Assembly (NCBI GenBank): GCA_002335605.1
Contig: BEDY01000001.1
Location: 434,001 to 498,000, forward strand
Direction: 5' to 3'
Length of the DNA: 64,000 bases
Source: Prillingera fragicola
Lineage: Eukaryota; Basidiomycota; Tremellomycetes; Trichosporonales; Trichosporonaceae
The translations under genes were made by a program, and so were the position numbers. Below, piece by piece: positions 21,802 to 32,818 of this stretch. Position 1 is the stretch's first letter. Every line of letters begins with the position of its first letter. The notes under the pieces were generated by a model. That model was given only the letters and a program-made list of their open reading frames with translations, made no database searches and was not told the DNA's origin.

Positions 21802-23227
21802 ATGGCCGCCGCCACTGTTCAGTCATCTACAAACCTCTTCAGGCGGCTAGCATGGAACGCTACAGTACCCCTCGAAATTAGGATAGCAGACGGAGAGCCA
21901 GGAGCTGGAGGAGCCGTTGACCGTTACTATGTGAGTGTTGACACAGGTGCTGGCCGGTCTACTACTTCGTTGGCGTCATTCGACATGTTGCTTGGGCATA
22001 CGGTGGACATTTTGTGTAGGAGAGCCGCGAAACGGATGCCATTCACGTCTTGAATGCCTGAATCTCCACTACTTCCTAGGCTATCACGGTCAAGCTCTCG
22101 CCTGTCTCAACCCCTGTCGCATGACCATTTACTGACAGCTCAGGTTCAAGCACCGCGGTATACCTATCTCGCGCTATTGTTACAAGAGATCAGGCAAAAC
22201 TTGGTGGAGTTGGCAGTGGATGACGAGCACCTTGCCAAGACAGATGAGGCAAATTGGTGGTTTGAGGAGGACGCAGGGGATGAGGAAGGCAGCTCGGCAC
22301 GATTTGCAAGTCAAGGCCAGTGCAAGTGGTAAGTCAAGCTTGGGGATAGCTCTCTGCGTACTGCAAGAGTCTCCCGTCCAACCCAGTGGTGTGCTTGCGT
22401 CGTGAATCTTTCATCACTAGTGTGCACCTTTGGCAAGATCATTGCTGACGTTCAGGCACTGGCCCATCGACCTCATTGAGTTGCACTCGGCCATTGCATC
22501 ACCCGCAACGAGGGAACACGACACGCCTGCACTGCCCGCCCCTTCCACGACTCCTTTGAAACTCATCCTCCACCTCTCCGTGGCACCAGCCGACAAACAG
22601 CCCATCGGCAGCACAGTCGAGGCAGCCAAGACCCAGTTCGTCTCGCAGGTCAAGGAAGCCGACTTTGTGCGCTGGGGCAACACGAAGCGCGTCACCTCGC
22701 TCCGTCGCGGTGACCTCGAAGCTGGCTGGGATGGCGTCTCTACGCGTGACTTTGACTTGCACGCGCGCATGGCCGGCCGCCTCGTACCCCTCCCCATCCC
22801 CCTGCCTCCAGGTACGACCAGCCCACCAGTGAGCGGGTTTGGGGGCACCGCCAACTCGAGCGGCGGCACACCAGCCGCCCTCTCCCGCCCACCGAGCACC
22901 GAGCCGGGGCAAAGCCGTGAACCCAAGCTTGAAAGCGCGTACGCCGCCCGGTCGCTGCCCATCAGGCTGTATCTCCCCGACAACGCGCCGGCGATGCAGT
23001 ACGTCGTCGCGCCGCTCCAAAGTGATGGGCGGCCTACGACACTGCTCCAGCTTCTCCGCACGCACCTCCCACTACTCTTCCCCAGTGTCGCGGATCCGTA
23101 TCTCCTCGCTCAACCGCTGGCACAGGGTATTGTCCTGCCCTCTGACGCCGAGGTCGCGTGGCTAGCGGCCTGCATGGCCGGCGCAGACGGGTGGCTGCGT
23201 ATCGGCATCAGGCTGGTTGCGCAGTAG
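21802..23227 (+). CDS. ATG5: Autophagy protein Atg5
   Basis: Exons 21802-21930, 22144-22328 and 22456-23227 give 361 aa. The start ACCATGG leads to the family N-terminus [17 protein letters not shown]. The join [15 protein letters not shown] and the join [15 protein letters not shown] rebuild the two UFD/HBR hallmarks. K171 in [13 protein letters not shown] corresponds to the lysine that receives Atg12. The C-terminal ubiquitin-fold part ends IRLVAQ. Atg12-Atg5 with Atg16 acts as the E3-like enzyme for Atg8 lipidation on the phagophore. Intron 1 (213 nt) is far longer than typical here. Low-complexity insertions (residues about 200-245) lengthen the protein relative to yeast Atg5 (294 aa). 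Confidence 0.92.
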
Positions 23228-23466
23228 TGGACAATCTTGTCATCTTAGTCCTTTTGCGCTGTTCTGTTCCGTGCCACCGCGACCTGAGAGCTGTACAATG
23301 TGCGTGCGTGACATGGCCGTCGTAACCTGAGCTCTTGATACCAATGAGAACTATAATACCCTGTAGATATATATTGGCGCCCAGATGCACCTCTGTTGCT
23401 GACGACTTGAGCGGCGCGGCGCGGCGCGCGTGTATCCCGGACTCTATTCTATGAAAAAAGGTTGTT

Positions 23467-25887
23467 CTACTGGCCCTCGGCGAACAAGCCGGCAGGCAAG
23501 TCGAACCAGTTGTGCAAGTCGCCCAAGAGCGGCTGGACAGCCCAAGCGGGCAGGTGGCTCAAGTTGACGTCGGGCGGGCTGACGTACGGCGTGGCATTCT
23601 GACCGTTGGCGCCAATCGCCCCATAGGCCGTGCGGCGCATGTCGAGGAGCACATGAATGGCCTCTGGGAGGCTGGGGCTCTCGCCGTCGTAACTCGTGCC
23701 GCTGAGCCACTTGCGCTTGGCGCGTTCCAGCAGCTTGACATACTGGTTGGCGAGACCCCAATACGGTGCTTGGTCCTTGAGGGCCTGCAGGATGACGTCA
23801 AAGTCTTCGTCTGGCTTGTCAGAGTGGTTGAGAAAGGCGTTGATGAACAGCACCCGCGCGGCGACCCAGGATCCCCAGATGAAGAGCGGCGAACTGCTCT
23901 GGCGGAAACCAATGTCGCGGGCTTGCTGGCACAGCTGGACTGCGGCGCGGCAGGAGGCGATGCAGGTGCTGCCAAATGGCTCAATGGGGACACCGTTGGA
24001 CAGTGCCGGGTAGGCGTAGTAGGCGTTCAGCTTGAGCAGCGTCGCGTGGTAAATGGATTGCTATTATGCGGTCAGCGAAACCGCGGACATGTCACGAAGA
24101 CAACTCACAATGACGAGCGTCATGGACGACGGCTCCATCTCCGCCAACGGAAGGTCGGCAAACCAGCGCTTGGCAGCACTGGTTAGCGTCATGGTCATAT
24201 CCTTGCGGTGCTCGACCTCGCGCGCATCATTCGGCTCAACAATGCGAGCTTGAAGCGTATGCGACCGCCCCAAAAGGTCCAGAGCCTCGACGAGATATGC
24301 CATTGGGCTGAGAGCTCCCCGATCGGGGATGCCATCGCGATGCAATACTGGTTTGAACAGCGGCGCAGAAAACCATTCCTGCTGGGTTAGAGTTGACTGT
24401 TTTGGGGTGCTCACGTTCCGAGCCCATAGCTCATCCGAGCATGGCAGTCGTCTCTTGATGTCAAAGTCTGGCAGTGCAAAGTCCCAGCCTGTGGATACGC
24501 ATGCGTACCGGTCGAGACTGAAAATGAGCCAGAAGAGACGTCGCCGTGACTCGTCTTCGTGCCAATTTGCTGCTGGTGGAATAATGCTCGTCCTACTCAA
24601 ACTCGGCGCTGGTGGCCGTCCCGAGATACCTGGCTGCTCATCCTCCGCCACAAGGCCCAGATGCACTGCCGACCGTGTCAACAATGCCAAGATGCCCCAG
24701 CTGGATGGTCCCTGCTCGGATCCAATGAGATCAAGCGCCAGCAAAGCCAAGGCCTGCACACTCGAGATGCTTGTGCTCTCGATGGCGTGCGACAGCACGT
24801 GGGTCTTCGCGGCTTGTCGATACTGCTGCTTGGAGCTGGCAATCCGCGGATCCGTGCTGAGCCGCAAGGTAACGACAACAATCGCGTAGACGACAATGTT
24901 CCATGGCGGGTTGAAAGTTTGTGGCGTTAGAATGGGGGCCCACGGTGCAATGTGAGTAAAGTAGAGCGCAATGAGGTCGCGCACAATGTCATCGGGGGGC
25001 AGGACAAGAGGATCGAGAAAGGAGGTGGCCGAGTTACCGCTTGGCGAAGCGTTTGTCTGGAACGAACCCATGTCCAAAGTACCACTGGATCCCGGTAAGT
25101 CGACAGGCGAGAAGCCCGGAACGGCGCTAACCGATGGGTCTGCTCCAAGTGGGAATGGCGGCGGCCCCATGTTGGGCAATGGAGTAGACAGAGGCAGCAA
25201 GCTGTTGGGAGTGTGGCCAGTGCCGATGCCGCCGGATGAGCTTGTGCTCGATGCCGCCTGCCACTGTGACACTTGCATGAGGCGTGCCTCTTGGTCCATC
25301 AATCGTGCTTCGTACGCCATCACACGATCCTCGAGTTGTTCTGTCCTGTAAGCATAGATATTGGAGCATTGAACCCACCAAGTCTTTTAGTCATGTCGAT
25401 ACCAGTCCCAGGTCGTAGTCCTGGCTTGAGCTTGACGGGGTAAACACACTCGTGTGGGTTCCTGGAAAGTCAGTGGGAAACCAGAGTGATCGGCAAGCAA
25501 AACTCACTTGCTGCAGTTGTTGCACGTAGGCTTCTGGCTATCACATTCTGGGAGGTCAGATGGATGCCCGCGTTGTCTATACATACTGATTTTCCGGGCG
25601 CGACACGGTGTACACGTTATGGCCAGTGGCCTGTTCACAAAAGTCAGTGTGTACCTCGGCACCAAGCAGCTCTCAAGAACCCACCTATCGTCGATATAGT
25701 CTTGCTGGCTCTCTCGGCGGCGTTTGGACGATGGCTTCGAGTCGGGTGGCGTGGTAGCACCACGGGATAGGAAACGTTCGTGGTTTGGGGTGCCGCTGCC
25801 AGAGCCTGGGGAAGGGTCGCCGCCGATGGGTGCAGGAGGAGGCTCGCCCCACTGGAGTCGATGGCTTCGAGGCGAATTATGAGACAT
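23467..25887 (-). CDS. Zn2Cys6 transcription factor with fungal-specific TF domain
   Basis: Six exons (25887-25685, 25630-25587, 25547-25508, 25461-25379, 25340-24109, 24060-23467) give 731 aa. Splicing rebuilds an exact Zn cluster: C74-x2-C77-x6-C84-x6-C91-x2-C94-x6-C101 (CTPCRARKIKCDSQKPTCNN, then CSKNPHEC). A linker and leucine-zipper-like helix (EQLEDRVMAYEARLMDQEA) follow. Residues about 235-500 fit the fungal_trans domain (FTHIAPWAPILTPQTF, SSVQALALLALDLIG, SWGILALLTRSAVHLGL). It binds CGG-type sites as a nuclear dimer. A 36-nt GTGAGC…CAG stretch inside exon 5, near the PKQST segment, could be a further stop-free intron, which would remove 12 residues. The target pathway is unknown. A rhamnose regulator is possible from location only. 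Confidence 0.87.
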
Positions 25888-26518
25888 GGTGCAGTGTTGA
25901 CAAAGGCTCCGACGGCGCTGGCTGCGAAAGCTGCAGCGGCGGCGCCTGTAATGTGAACACCTTTGAGCCCTGGTTTGCGTGTGGTGCTCGATGAGAGTGC
26001 AGTCGAGACTGAGGCTGCTGGATGTCTGCTCGTTGTGATCCGGATCCTCGGTGCAAAGCTGTACCGAGGCCGAAAGACCGGACAAACGGAAGCAAAATTG
26101 ATCTCGATCGACTGCTGAACCGGGCATTGAAGGAACCGGGCGAATTAAGAACCGAGTCGACGACATGTCCATGCTCAACTTTGGCATCTTGGGATCGTAC
26201 TACAGCGTGGGAGACCAGGCACCGACTTTCCCACGGCGAGCAAAAGATAAGAGTGATGTTCAAAAGCAAGTCGGCGTCCCGGACCCGCTGTAAAGCAACT
26301 TGAAGGTAACGATGGCCACGATGTTGCCCTGGAAAGCTTTCCGAACGTTCCGACGTCAGAAAAGCTGGGCCGGAATGGTGTCCCAAAAGAAAGTGTAACG
26401 TGATCGTGATCCATAAAACCCTATAAACATCTGTACAATTTGATACAGACCTATGCCTTGCGTGTGATGGTGTATAGGTGCAAACTTCTGACTCTATGGG
26501 GGGACTCGTTCCCTACTC
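25888..26518. other. Intergenic, no gene seen
   Basis: Promoter of the Zn2Cys6 gene plus the 3' end of the ERT1-type gene. The frame upstream of ATG 25887 stays open on the minus strand to 26187 but has no ATG in good context there and lacks domain features. Confidence 0.5.
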
Positions 26519-28307
26519 CTACATGGCATCCTGAGGGATGGGGAGGAACTGTCCAATGATGACACTGGGCAGATCGAAGACGTCACGACGAATCGTGAAG
26601 CAAGCCGCGCAAGGAATGCTGCCCTTCGGCGTCTCGAGGGTCGTCTGCTGGAAGAAGTTTTGGGTCGTGTTCTCGAAAGCGTGGACCGCAAAGTTCTCCC
26701 AGTATTCGATGGTGGCAGCTTTTGAGAAGAGCTGATAAATGCAGGTTCGGCTGGCAATGATCTCGTCCTCAGTCTTGCCAAGAAGCTGGCAGAACTGGGG
26801 AGCGACAGCAACAACCTCGCCGGTACGGCGCCAAACGGCAGTGGGGGTGGCCGAGTACGAGATGAGCTTGTCGAGCTCGATCAGGGTACGCTGGAACGAA
26901 CGCTCAAGGAAGACCTCGTCCTCCTCACTCATCGGCATCTGGAGAGCGATGAGCGATGGGCGGAAGGCGGCGAGCGCGCGAACGACGCGGAGAATGTCCT
27001 GCTTCTCGTAGTTTTGCGTGAGGTACTGCATGAGGATGTGGTAGCCCTCGGTGTAGTCGTATGGCTTGACCACATTGCTGTAGACATCTTCGGGAGTGAG
27101 CTTCTTGCGAGGAGGCGCTGTCAAGTCGGCCGGGGGAACGCCAATCATGTCGTCGAGCAATCCCTGTTGTGTCCAGCCGTTGGACGCGCTGTGGCTGTTG
27201 AACGAGCTCATGTTGGGCGAGAGCTCGTTGACCATCATGGGGCTGATGCCAGCGTCTCCCTGAGGCGTGAGGAGCACACCATCGGGGTTGGCGGCAGCGG
27301 GGTTGGTGTTGGGCGAGGGGTCGCCAAGACCAAAGTTGTTCCAGACGTCGTTGCTTCCGAGGTCGCCAAGAGGGAACGAAGGCGACATGGAACCGAACAT
27401 GGAGTCGAACATCTCATACTCGAGGTTGGCAGCAGCCGACGAAGTAAAGTTGAACATGTCATTGTTGTTGCTCGTGGTGTTCCAGTCGGTGAGGACAGGA
27501 GCGGCCTGGACTTCGGGCAATGGCGCGGTGAGCCAAATGTTGTCTGGCACGCGCACAGTGTCGGCAGGCTGCGAAGGAGCGACCGTGACGCCTGGCAGCA
27601 TTGACACGGGAATGGAGCCAAAGTTGGGAGGCGACGCCGAGAAGGCATGGGGTGCATGAGGCTGAAGTGACGGCTGCGGTGCGGCTGGAACAGACACAGG
27701 TGCAGGCGCGGGCGCAGCAGCTGCAGGTGCAGGAGGGGGAGCGGCTGAAAATGAGGTCAGCTGTAAGAACAATGGTGGCGTCGAGTCAAGGCTATAGCCG
27801 TGACGGACAAAGAGAAAAAAAAAACGTACCACGCTCATCGCCTTCCATGAGGTACTTGGCCTTTTTGCGGACACCCTCGACACACTGGTCTCCGATGCCC
27901 TTCTTGGTGCAGCGAGTACATGGGCGAGCTGGATGGAGTGTCAATACGCTTTCATGTGGAGTGGAGGTGGTCGAATCCACCAACTCCAGGTTTGACTCAC
28001 CTTCGTCGCAAGTCAAGTGACTCTTCTGGCATGAGAGACACGCCTTGGCTACCTTTTTCCTGGTAACCTTGCCGTTGGCGTTGCGCTTCGCGGCGGCGGT
28101 GGAGCGAGAAGGGGAAGGGCGGATGGGTCCGGTGGAAGATGAGGTGGACGCGGGGTGGAGGGGGCGGTCCTGGGAGGGGGAAGTGTCGCTGGTGCTGGAT
28201 GCAGAGGCTGTTGCGCTCGCGTCTGATGTCTCGCGAGCTTTGCGCGACCAGCTTGCCTGTCGTTCTTGCATTCGTGCCATGGCTGCCGATGGATCGGCAA
28301 TGGTCAT
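26519..28307 (-). CDS. ERT1: ERT1/AcuK-type gluconeogenic activator (Zn2Cys6 + PAS)
   Basis: Exons 28307-28001, 27928-27830 and 27744-26519 give 543 aa. Start ATG 28307 (MTIADPS); the frame upstream has only a GTG. The zinc cluster C90-x2-C93-x6-C100-x5-C106-x2-C109-x8-C118, followed by VRKKAKYL, is diagnostic for the ERT1/Rds2/AcuK family. A Pro/Ala-rich middle leads to the conserved C-terminal half: KPYDYTEGYHILMQYLTQNY, AFRPSLIALQMPM, and a PAS-like domain (LISYSATPTAVWRRTGEVVA…LLGKTEDEIIASRTCIYQL) ending GQFLPIPQDAM. Homologues switch metabolism to gluconeogenesis and respiration on non-sugar carbon. A 2.3 kb upstream gap suits a strongly regulated gene. The intron after the zinc cluster carries a long A/T tract. 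Confidence 0.92.
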
Positions 28308-30628
28308 GTTCCAACTGGATGAGGGGGAGCGGTGTCGTGGTGAGGCGGCGACGTCGGCTGTGTGGCGCGGGCGGGCGCTTGGACCGTTCAGTGAGGCCAG
28401 AGTGAAAGCGGAGGCAAAAGTGCCTTTTGTGCGGCGTTGGGCCCCAGAGTGTGGCACTGGACTGGAGTGGTGTCTGTGGCTCCAAGTCTTCGAGTCTCGT
28501 TGTGCTCAAGTGGTTTGGTGGTGTCGAGGATCGGTGGGCGACCAGCTAGGAAAGAAACATGGGCCCCGTATCTCTCCCTCTTTTATGCGTTTGCGGGCAG
28601 ATCATGACCTCTGATGTTGGGAGACGTCGATGCGGTGGCGTACCTTGGAGTGGTGTCACGAAAAGCTGAAGCCACCCCTCCTGTGCTCTCATTAGTCGGT
28701 GCACCACCAGTGACCCCACTCTTTGTTCTAACCAGGCACGATTTTCCCTGCCTCCACAGCTCCGATTCGCCGGGGCACCTCACCCGCGCGGCCACTCGTC
28801 TCGGTCGTCTGGTGCAATTGTCACACCATGTTACGGACCGATATCGCCAAGGCTCACCTGATTCCTGTCATTTTTGAGTGTGCCCATCTGACACCTCTCC
28901 GTGCCGACCCTGGAAGCCACAGATGTCCCGCGCATCCCAACACCGGTAAAGAGCGCTTGGAACCCTGCATTCTGGTTTCGGCAGCCTAGGTTTGCACCCA
29001 GGAGTTAAGACATCAAACCCTGTGACTCGGAGATGGGACGCCGAGTGTTAGAAACCGAACGAACAAGACCGGTGGCTGTTGGTGTGGTGGCGTAGACCAT
29101 GCAACAAGATCTATGGCTTGTGCGCAAAGACCCAAGCCATTCCTTCAAGACAATGAAAGAAGGACGTAGACAGCAAACGAACAAAGAGTCTCTCGAACAG
29201 ATTCTTCAAGCCTCCATCTCAGGTTGTGGGGATGAGAAGAATGCCCACCGACTGGTGTTTGTTTGCCACTGTGCTTGGTCCACACTGTGCTTGGATCACC
29301 CCTTCGGGGCCTCGGGCACCTCGGGGGGATCGGGGGTTCCCAAACAGGAAACTGTGCTCTGATAGCAGCCTTGCCGGTGTTGAGGTTGACTACGGCCCCG
29401 TGCCGCCGCATGGATAGCGTATCCCTGAGCAACACCTCCAGGCGCTGCACCTGTTGCGTAGCTTGTGCTTAACATTGCTATGCTTGGCCGCTACCCCTAC
29501 CGGTGTTCAAGATCTGTGGGGCGGGCATAGAAAATACAGATGACGCGGGCAAGTGATCGAAACAGAACTGATAGTGCATCAGCAGATGAGTTGCCGGTCT
29601 GCCGGGCTGGAACGGTCATGTGATGCGATGCCATTTTGGGAGCAAGATCTTACGTAAAGTACGGTAACTACCTGCATCCGGGGTGGAGGGTCTAATCAGC
29701 GGGGCTCTGTGGGGATGTGGATCAGGTACAGGCTAAACCCTTGGATAATATCGCATGCCTAAAAGTGGAACTTGGCATGCCTAAAGTTAATGTACCTGTG
29801 TGATCGACAGTAGGCCTGCTGTGGCTATCACATTAGCGGGCTGACAAGCCACAGAAACGTTGCGGCGGTTGGTTCCGACTGTAGCTCATTTCAAACCCAC
29901 CCGTGCCTGAAAGGCCGGGAAACCTCGCGTTTGGCTTGGTAGAGCATGGGCGGTCTTCCAAAGCGACTAGATGCCCGTGATGTCACGGCGTTCACGGACC
30001 GATGTACGTTAGCTACGTTAGACGGCTACATGTTTGCTGCCTAATCTTGACGACCTGAATGATCTGACGAATAGACCCTAGGGAGCGGCGTCACTTTTTT
30101 ACGCGGGCCTGTCCGAACCCTCCGAGTCATGGCTGACAACATCGACAACACGAGTTTGTTTGTAGAGTTGAGAAATGCCAAAGCAACACCAGAGTGCATC
30201 TTACTCTAATATCCCCCACAGCTGTCTCAACATCGTCAAAGACTCCATGCGGATGTTGAAGGGCAGGATGCATGCTACTTGCAGCTGCCAGTGATGGTGA
30301 ACTGGGTCTAGAAGGTAGATAACGACTAAGACAAACGTCGCGACGATCATTCCACGATTGCTCACTATCTACTTGCCTCGGCAGATCGGAGGCGAGTGGT
30401 CGGCGATTCTGACCCGAGAATCGGCGAATCGGTTCCGCCAGTGACGGGCTCTTTTTCAGATGTGCTCGTGCGAACCACGTGCTCTACATGTGGGAAACGG
30501 GCATGGCCGACGCTAACGGCCTTGACCGATGTGGAGTGGCTGGAACGACAAGTCTTTTAATAACACTTGCATTCTTACAGCGTCTTCTACAACTTCTACT
30601 GTGCTTACTTCAACACTCTTTGGACGAT
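28308..30628. other. Gene-free stretch, 2.3 kb, between ERT1-type and MFS genes
   Basis: The longest gap in the window, a shared divergent promoter. It holds short frames only. An 11-bp direct repeat GCATGCCTAAA lies at 29753-29763 and 29775-29785, and TACGTTAG is repeated at 30005-30012 and 30014-30021. Near 30540-30600 a donor-like and an acceptor-like sequence (TTCTTACAG) could mark a 5' UTR intron of the transporter gene. No tRNA or snRNA was recognised. Confidence 0.5.
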
Positions 30629-32532
30629 ATGAGTCCAGGCGCAGAGTCTTCGCTAGCAGCAAAGCCACTCCCCTCGGGCCCGCGGGGTGCCAGATCAGGA
30701 AGGGCGGCTGCCCTGTCTGATTCTGAGACAACAGTCACCTCACGGACCCCCGCCAAGACCAGTGGGACTTCCACTCCAGTGGATGAGAGGACCCCGCTGG
30801 TCGTCTCGTCTGCGCCGCGTCGGTCAATATGGGCTCCACTAAAGCGCATCTACTTTACAACACTGCTGGTGACATTTACGTTCAGCATCACGCAGACTCC
30901 GCTCATCTACTCCTTCCGGACAATGTCCTGTGATGCCTACTACCAGACGCGCAAGTGGACGGGAAAAGGAGACCGATGCAACATCCCAGAGGTCGAATCG
31001 ATGACATCTACCAACGTAGCGCTAATGAGCTCGCTCACGACTGGTTCAAGTGAGTTCCCAGACTGCCTCGAAAGGTGGGGCGGAGCTTGGCACGTACTGC
31101 CCACCAACTCCGGAGTACCGTTCCAGGGCCCTTTGCTGTCGCCGAGACCGTAGTGGTGACTGACCTAGGAACCGGGCGTTGACCTCCGCAGCGCTCGTCA
31201 ATCTGTTTGTGTCGGCATGGGTCATTGCCCACAAGGGCGTCAAGAGCGCCATGTTCCGCCAGACCGCCTGGGCCGCTCTGCGCAATCTGACTCAAATCTA
31301 CGCCCAGACGGTTGGAGGCCGTACCGGTATCCGCATCATCCAGACCACCCAATTGTTCAACATTATGGGCTCGGCGGGTGGAATGCAACTCTGCGCCAAC
31401 TCGTATGTGAGCGTGCTCAGCTCTGAACAGTCACGGACTGCCAACTTTGGCATCCTTGCCGGTACCATCATGTTTGGTTCGGCGGCAGGCTTTGTTATCG
31501 GTGGAGCGGCGCAAAAGATCATTGGCCGCTTGTCGCCGTGGTACTTGGCCTTTGGGCTTTTGTGCTTTTGCACGGCCTTTGCCATGTTCTTCCTCCCGTA
31601 CCACGCGCCAGAGATGCGGGCAGACAGTGATGAGCCAGCGAAAAAGAAGGGCAACTTTCTCTCACCCCTCAAGGTCTTTGTCCCGCGCAGGACCGTCAAC
31701 GTCGATGGCCGAATCACGCGCAACTGGAACCTGTTCTGGCTTGGCTTGGGGACATTCTTCTCTGTCCTGGCCACGAGCTATGTGCCAATGGCGCTCCAGC
31801 TTGTTGCCATTTACAAACACGGCTTTACCGCGGAGAGCTCGGGCTACATGCTCAGTCTCAACCTGCTTGTTCGAGGCTTCTTCCTAACTGCCATCTTCCC
31901 AGCAATCATTGCCCGTGGCCGTCGCTGGCTTGCCCCATGTCGTGAAGTGAGTTTCTCCGGTCAGGCGACGTGTTTCTCCGCACCAGTATTGTGTTGATTC
32001 TGACACTCCCCAGTCATGCCCTGGGACACCCCGCGACTCGGACTTTGTCGAACGCCCAGACGACCCCAACCTCGCCGAAGTGCCTGACGCCGCCGGCGAG
32101 CCAGTCACCGAGCACGCACCGCAGCTGGCGCATACCGCGTCTCAAACCCGCTTTGACTTATTGTTCCTTCGCAATTCAATCCTGCTCGACGGCATCCTCA
32201 CTGGGACAGTGACGCTCGCGTCAAAGCAGTGGCACATTTACCTTGCCGCCGCAGTCCTTCCCTTTGCCAGCGGGACGGGCCCGGCGAGCAAGGGTGTCAT
32301 CCTCGAATTCGTGGCCCCAGAGGAAAAGGCAGACGCCATCAGCGCAATCGCACTCGTCGAGAAACTCGGACAGGTCACCAGCATTGGCATGTTTGGTTAC
32401 GCCACAGCCAAGTTGTCCGAAGTCGGGCGCTCCGAGCTCATCTTTAGTGCCGATGCGGCCATTGCATTCCTGGCCTTTGTCATGCTCTTGCCTGTGCGGG
32501 TCATGAGGCTGGCACCAAGAGTGGGTGCGTGA
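30629..32532 (+). CDS. Major facilitator superfamily transporter
   Basis: Exons 30629-31049, 31192-31946 and 32014-32532 give 564 aa. The start is ATG 30629; another in-frame ATG at 30488 would add a poor 47-residue leader. The cytosolic N-terminus is Ser/Thr/Pro-rich and ends DERTPLV, a common motif before TM1 in MFS carriers. Membrane segments include ISIWAPLKRIYFTTLLVTFTF-like TM1, LVNLFVSAWVIAHKGVKSAM, LAGTIMFGSAAGFVIGGAAQ and LAFGLLCFCTAFAMFFLPYH, then LFWLGLGTFFSVLATSYVPM, LLVRGFFLTAIFPAI and, after the third exon, IYLAAAVLPFASGTGPASKG. It belongs to the drug/small-solute branch of MFS, not the sugar porters. The substrate cannot be named. A hydrophilic loop (DDPNLAEVPDAAGEP) separates the halves. 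Confidence 0.82.
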
Positions 32533-32818
32533 GCCAGGTCGTGGGCGAGTGGACGCCAAGTAGATTCCAATGTAGATCAGGCGCACGTATGCATAGGCAT
32601 GTATCACAACAAGAAACCACAAACGAGAAGCGACGCCGCCGCCGCAGGGGCGGATTACAATGAAATTCCACTCAGCCACCAGTCTCGCCTGCCATCGACC
32701 ACGAGTAGTACGTGCCCAGGCTTCGGTATGGGCGCCATCCGTGGGTCAAAGCCTCCATCTCCGCTGGCAGGAGATATGCGCCACCCCTTGACGCGTCAGC
32801 CGAATAATGCAGCACGAC

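Noticed and set aside
28561..28570. GGGCCCCGTA upstream of the ERT1-type gene as a further operator copy
   Set aside because: It lacks the left CGG half-site and has no second arm.
29099..29362. 87-codon frame in the 2.3 kb gap
   Set aside because: No domain, no homology recognised, weak start context; probably chance.
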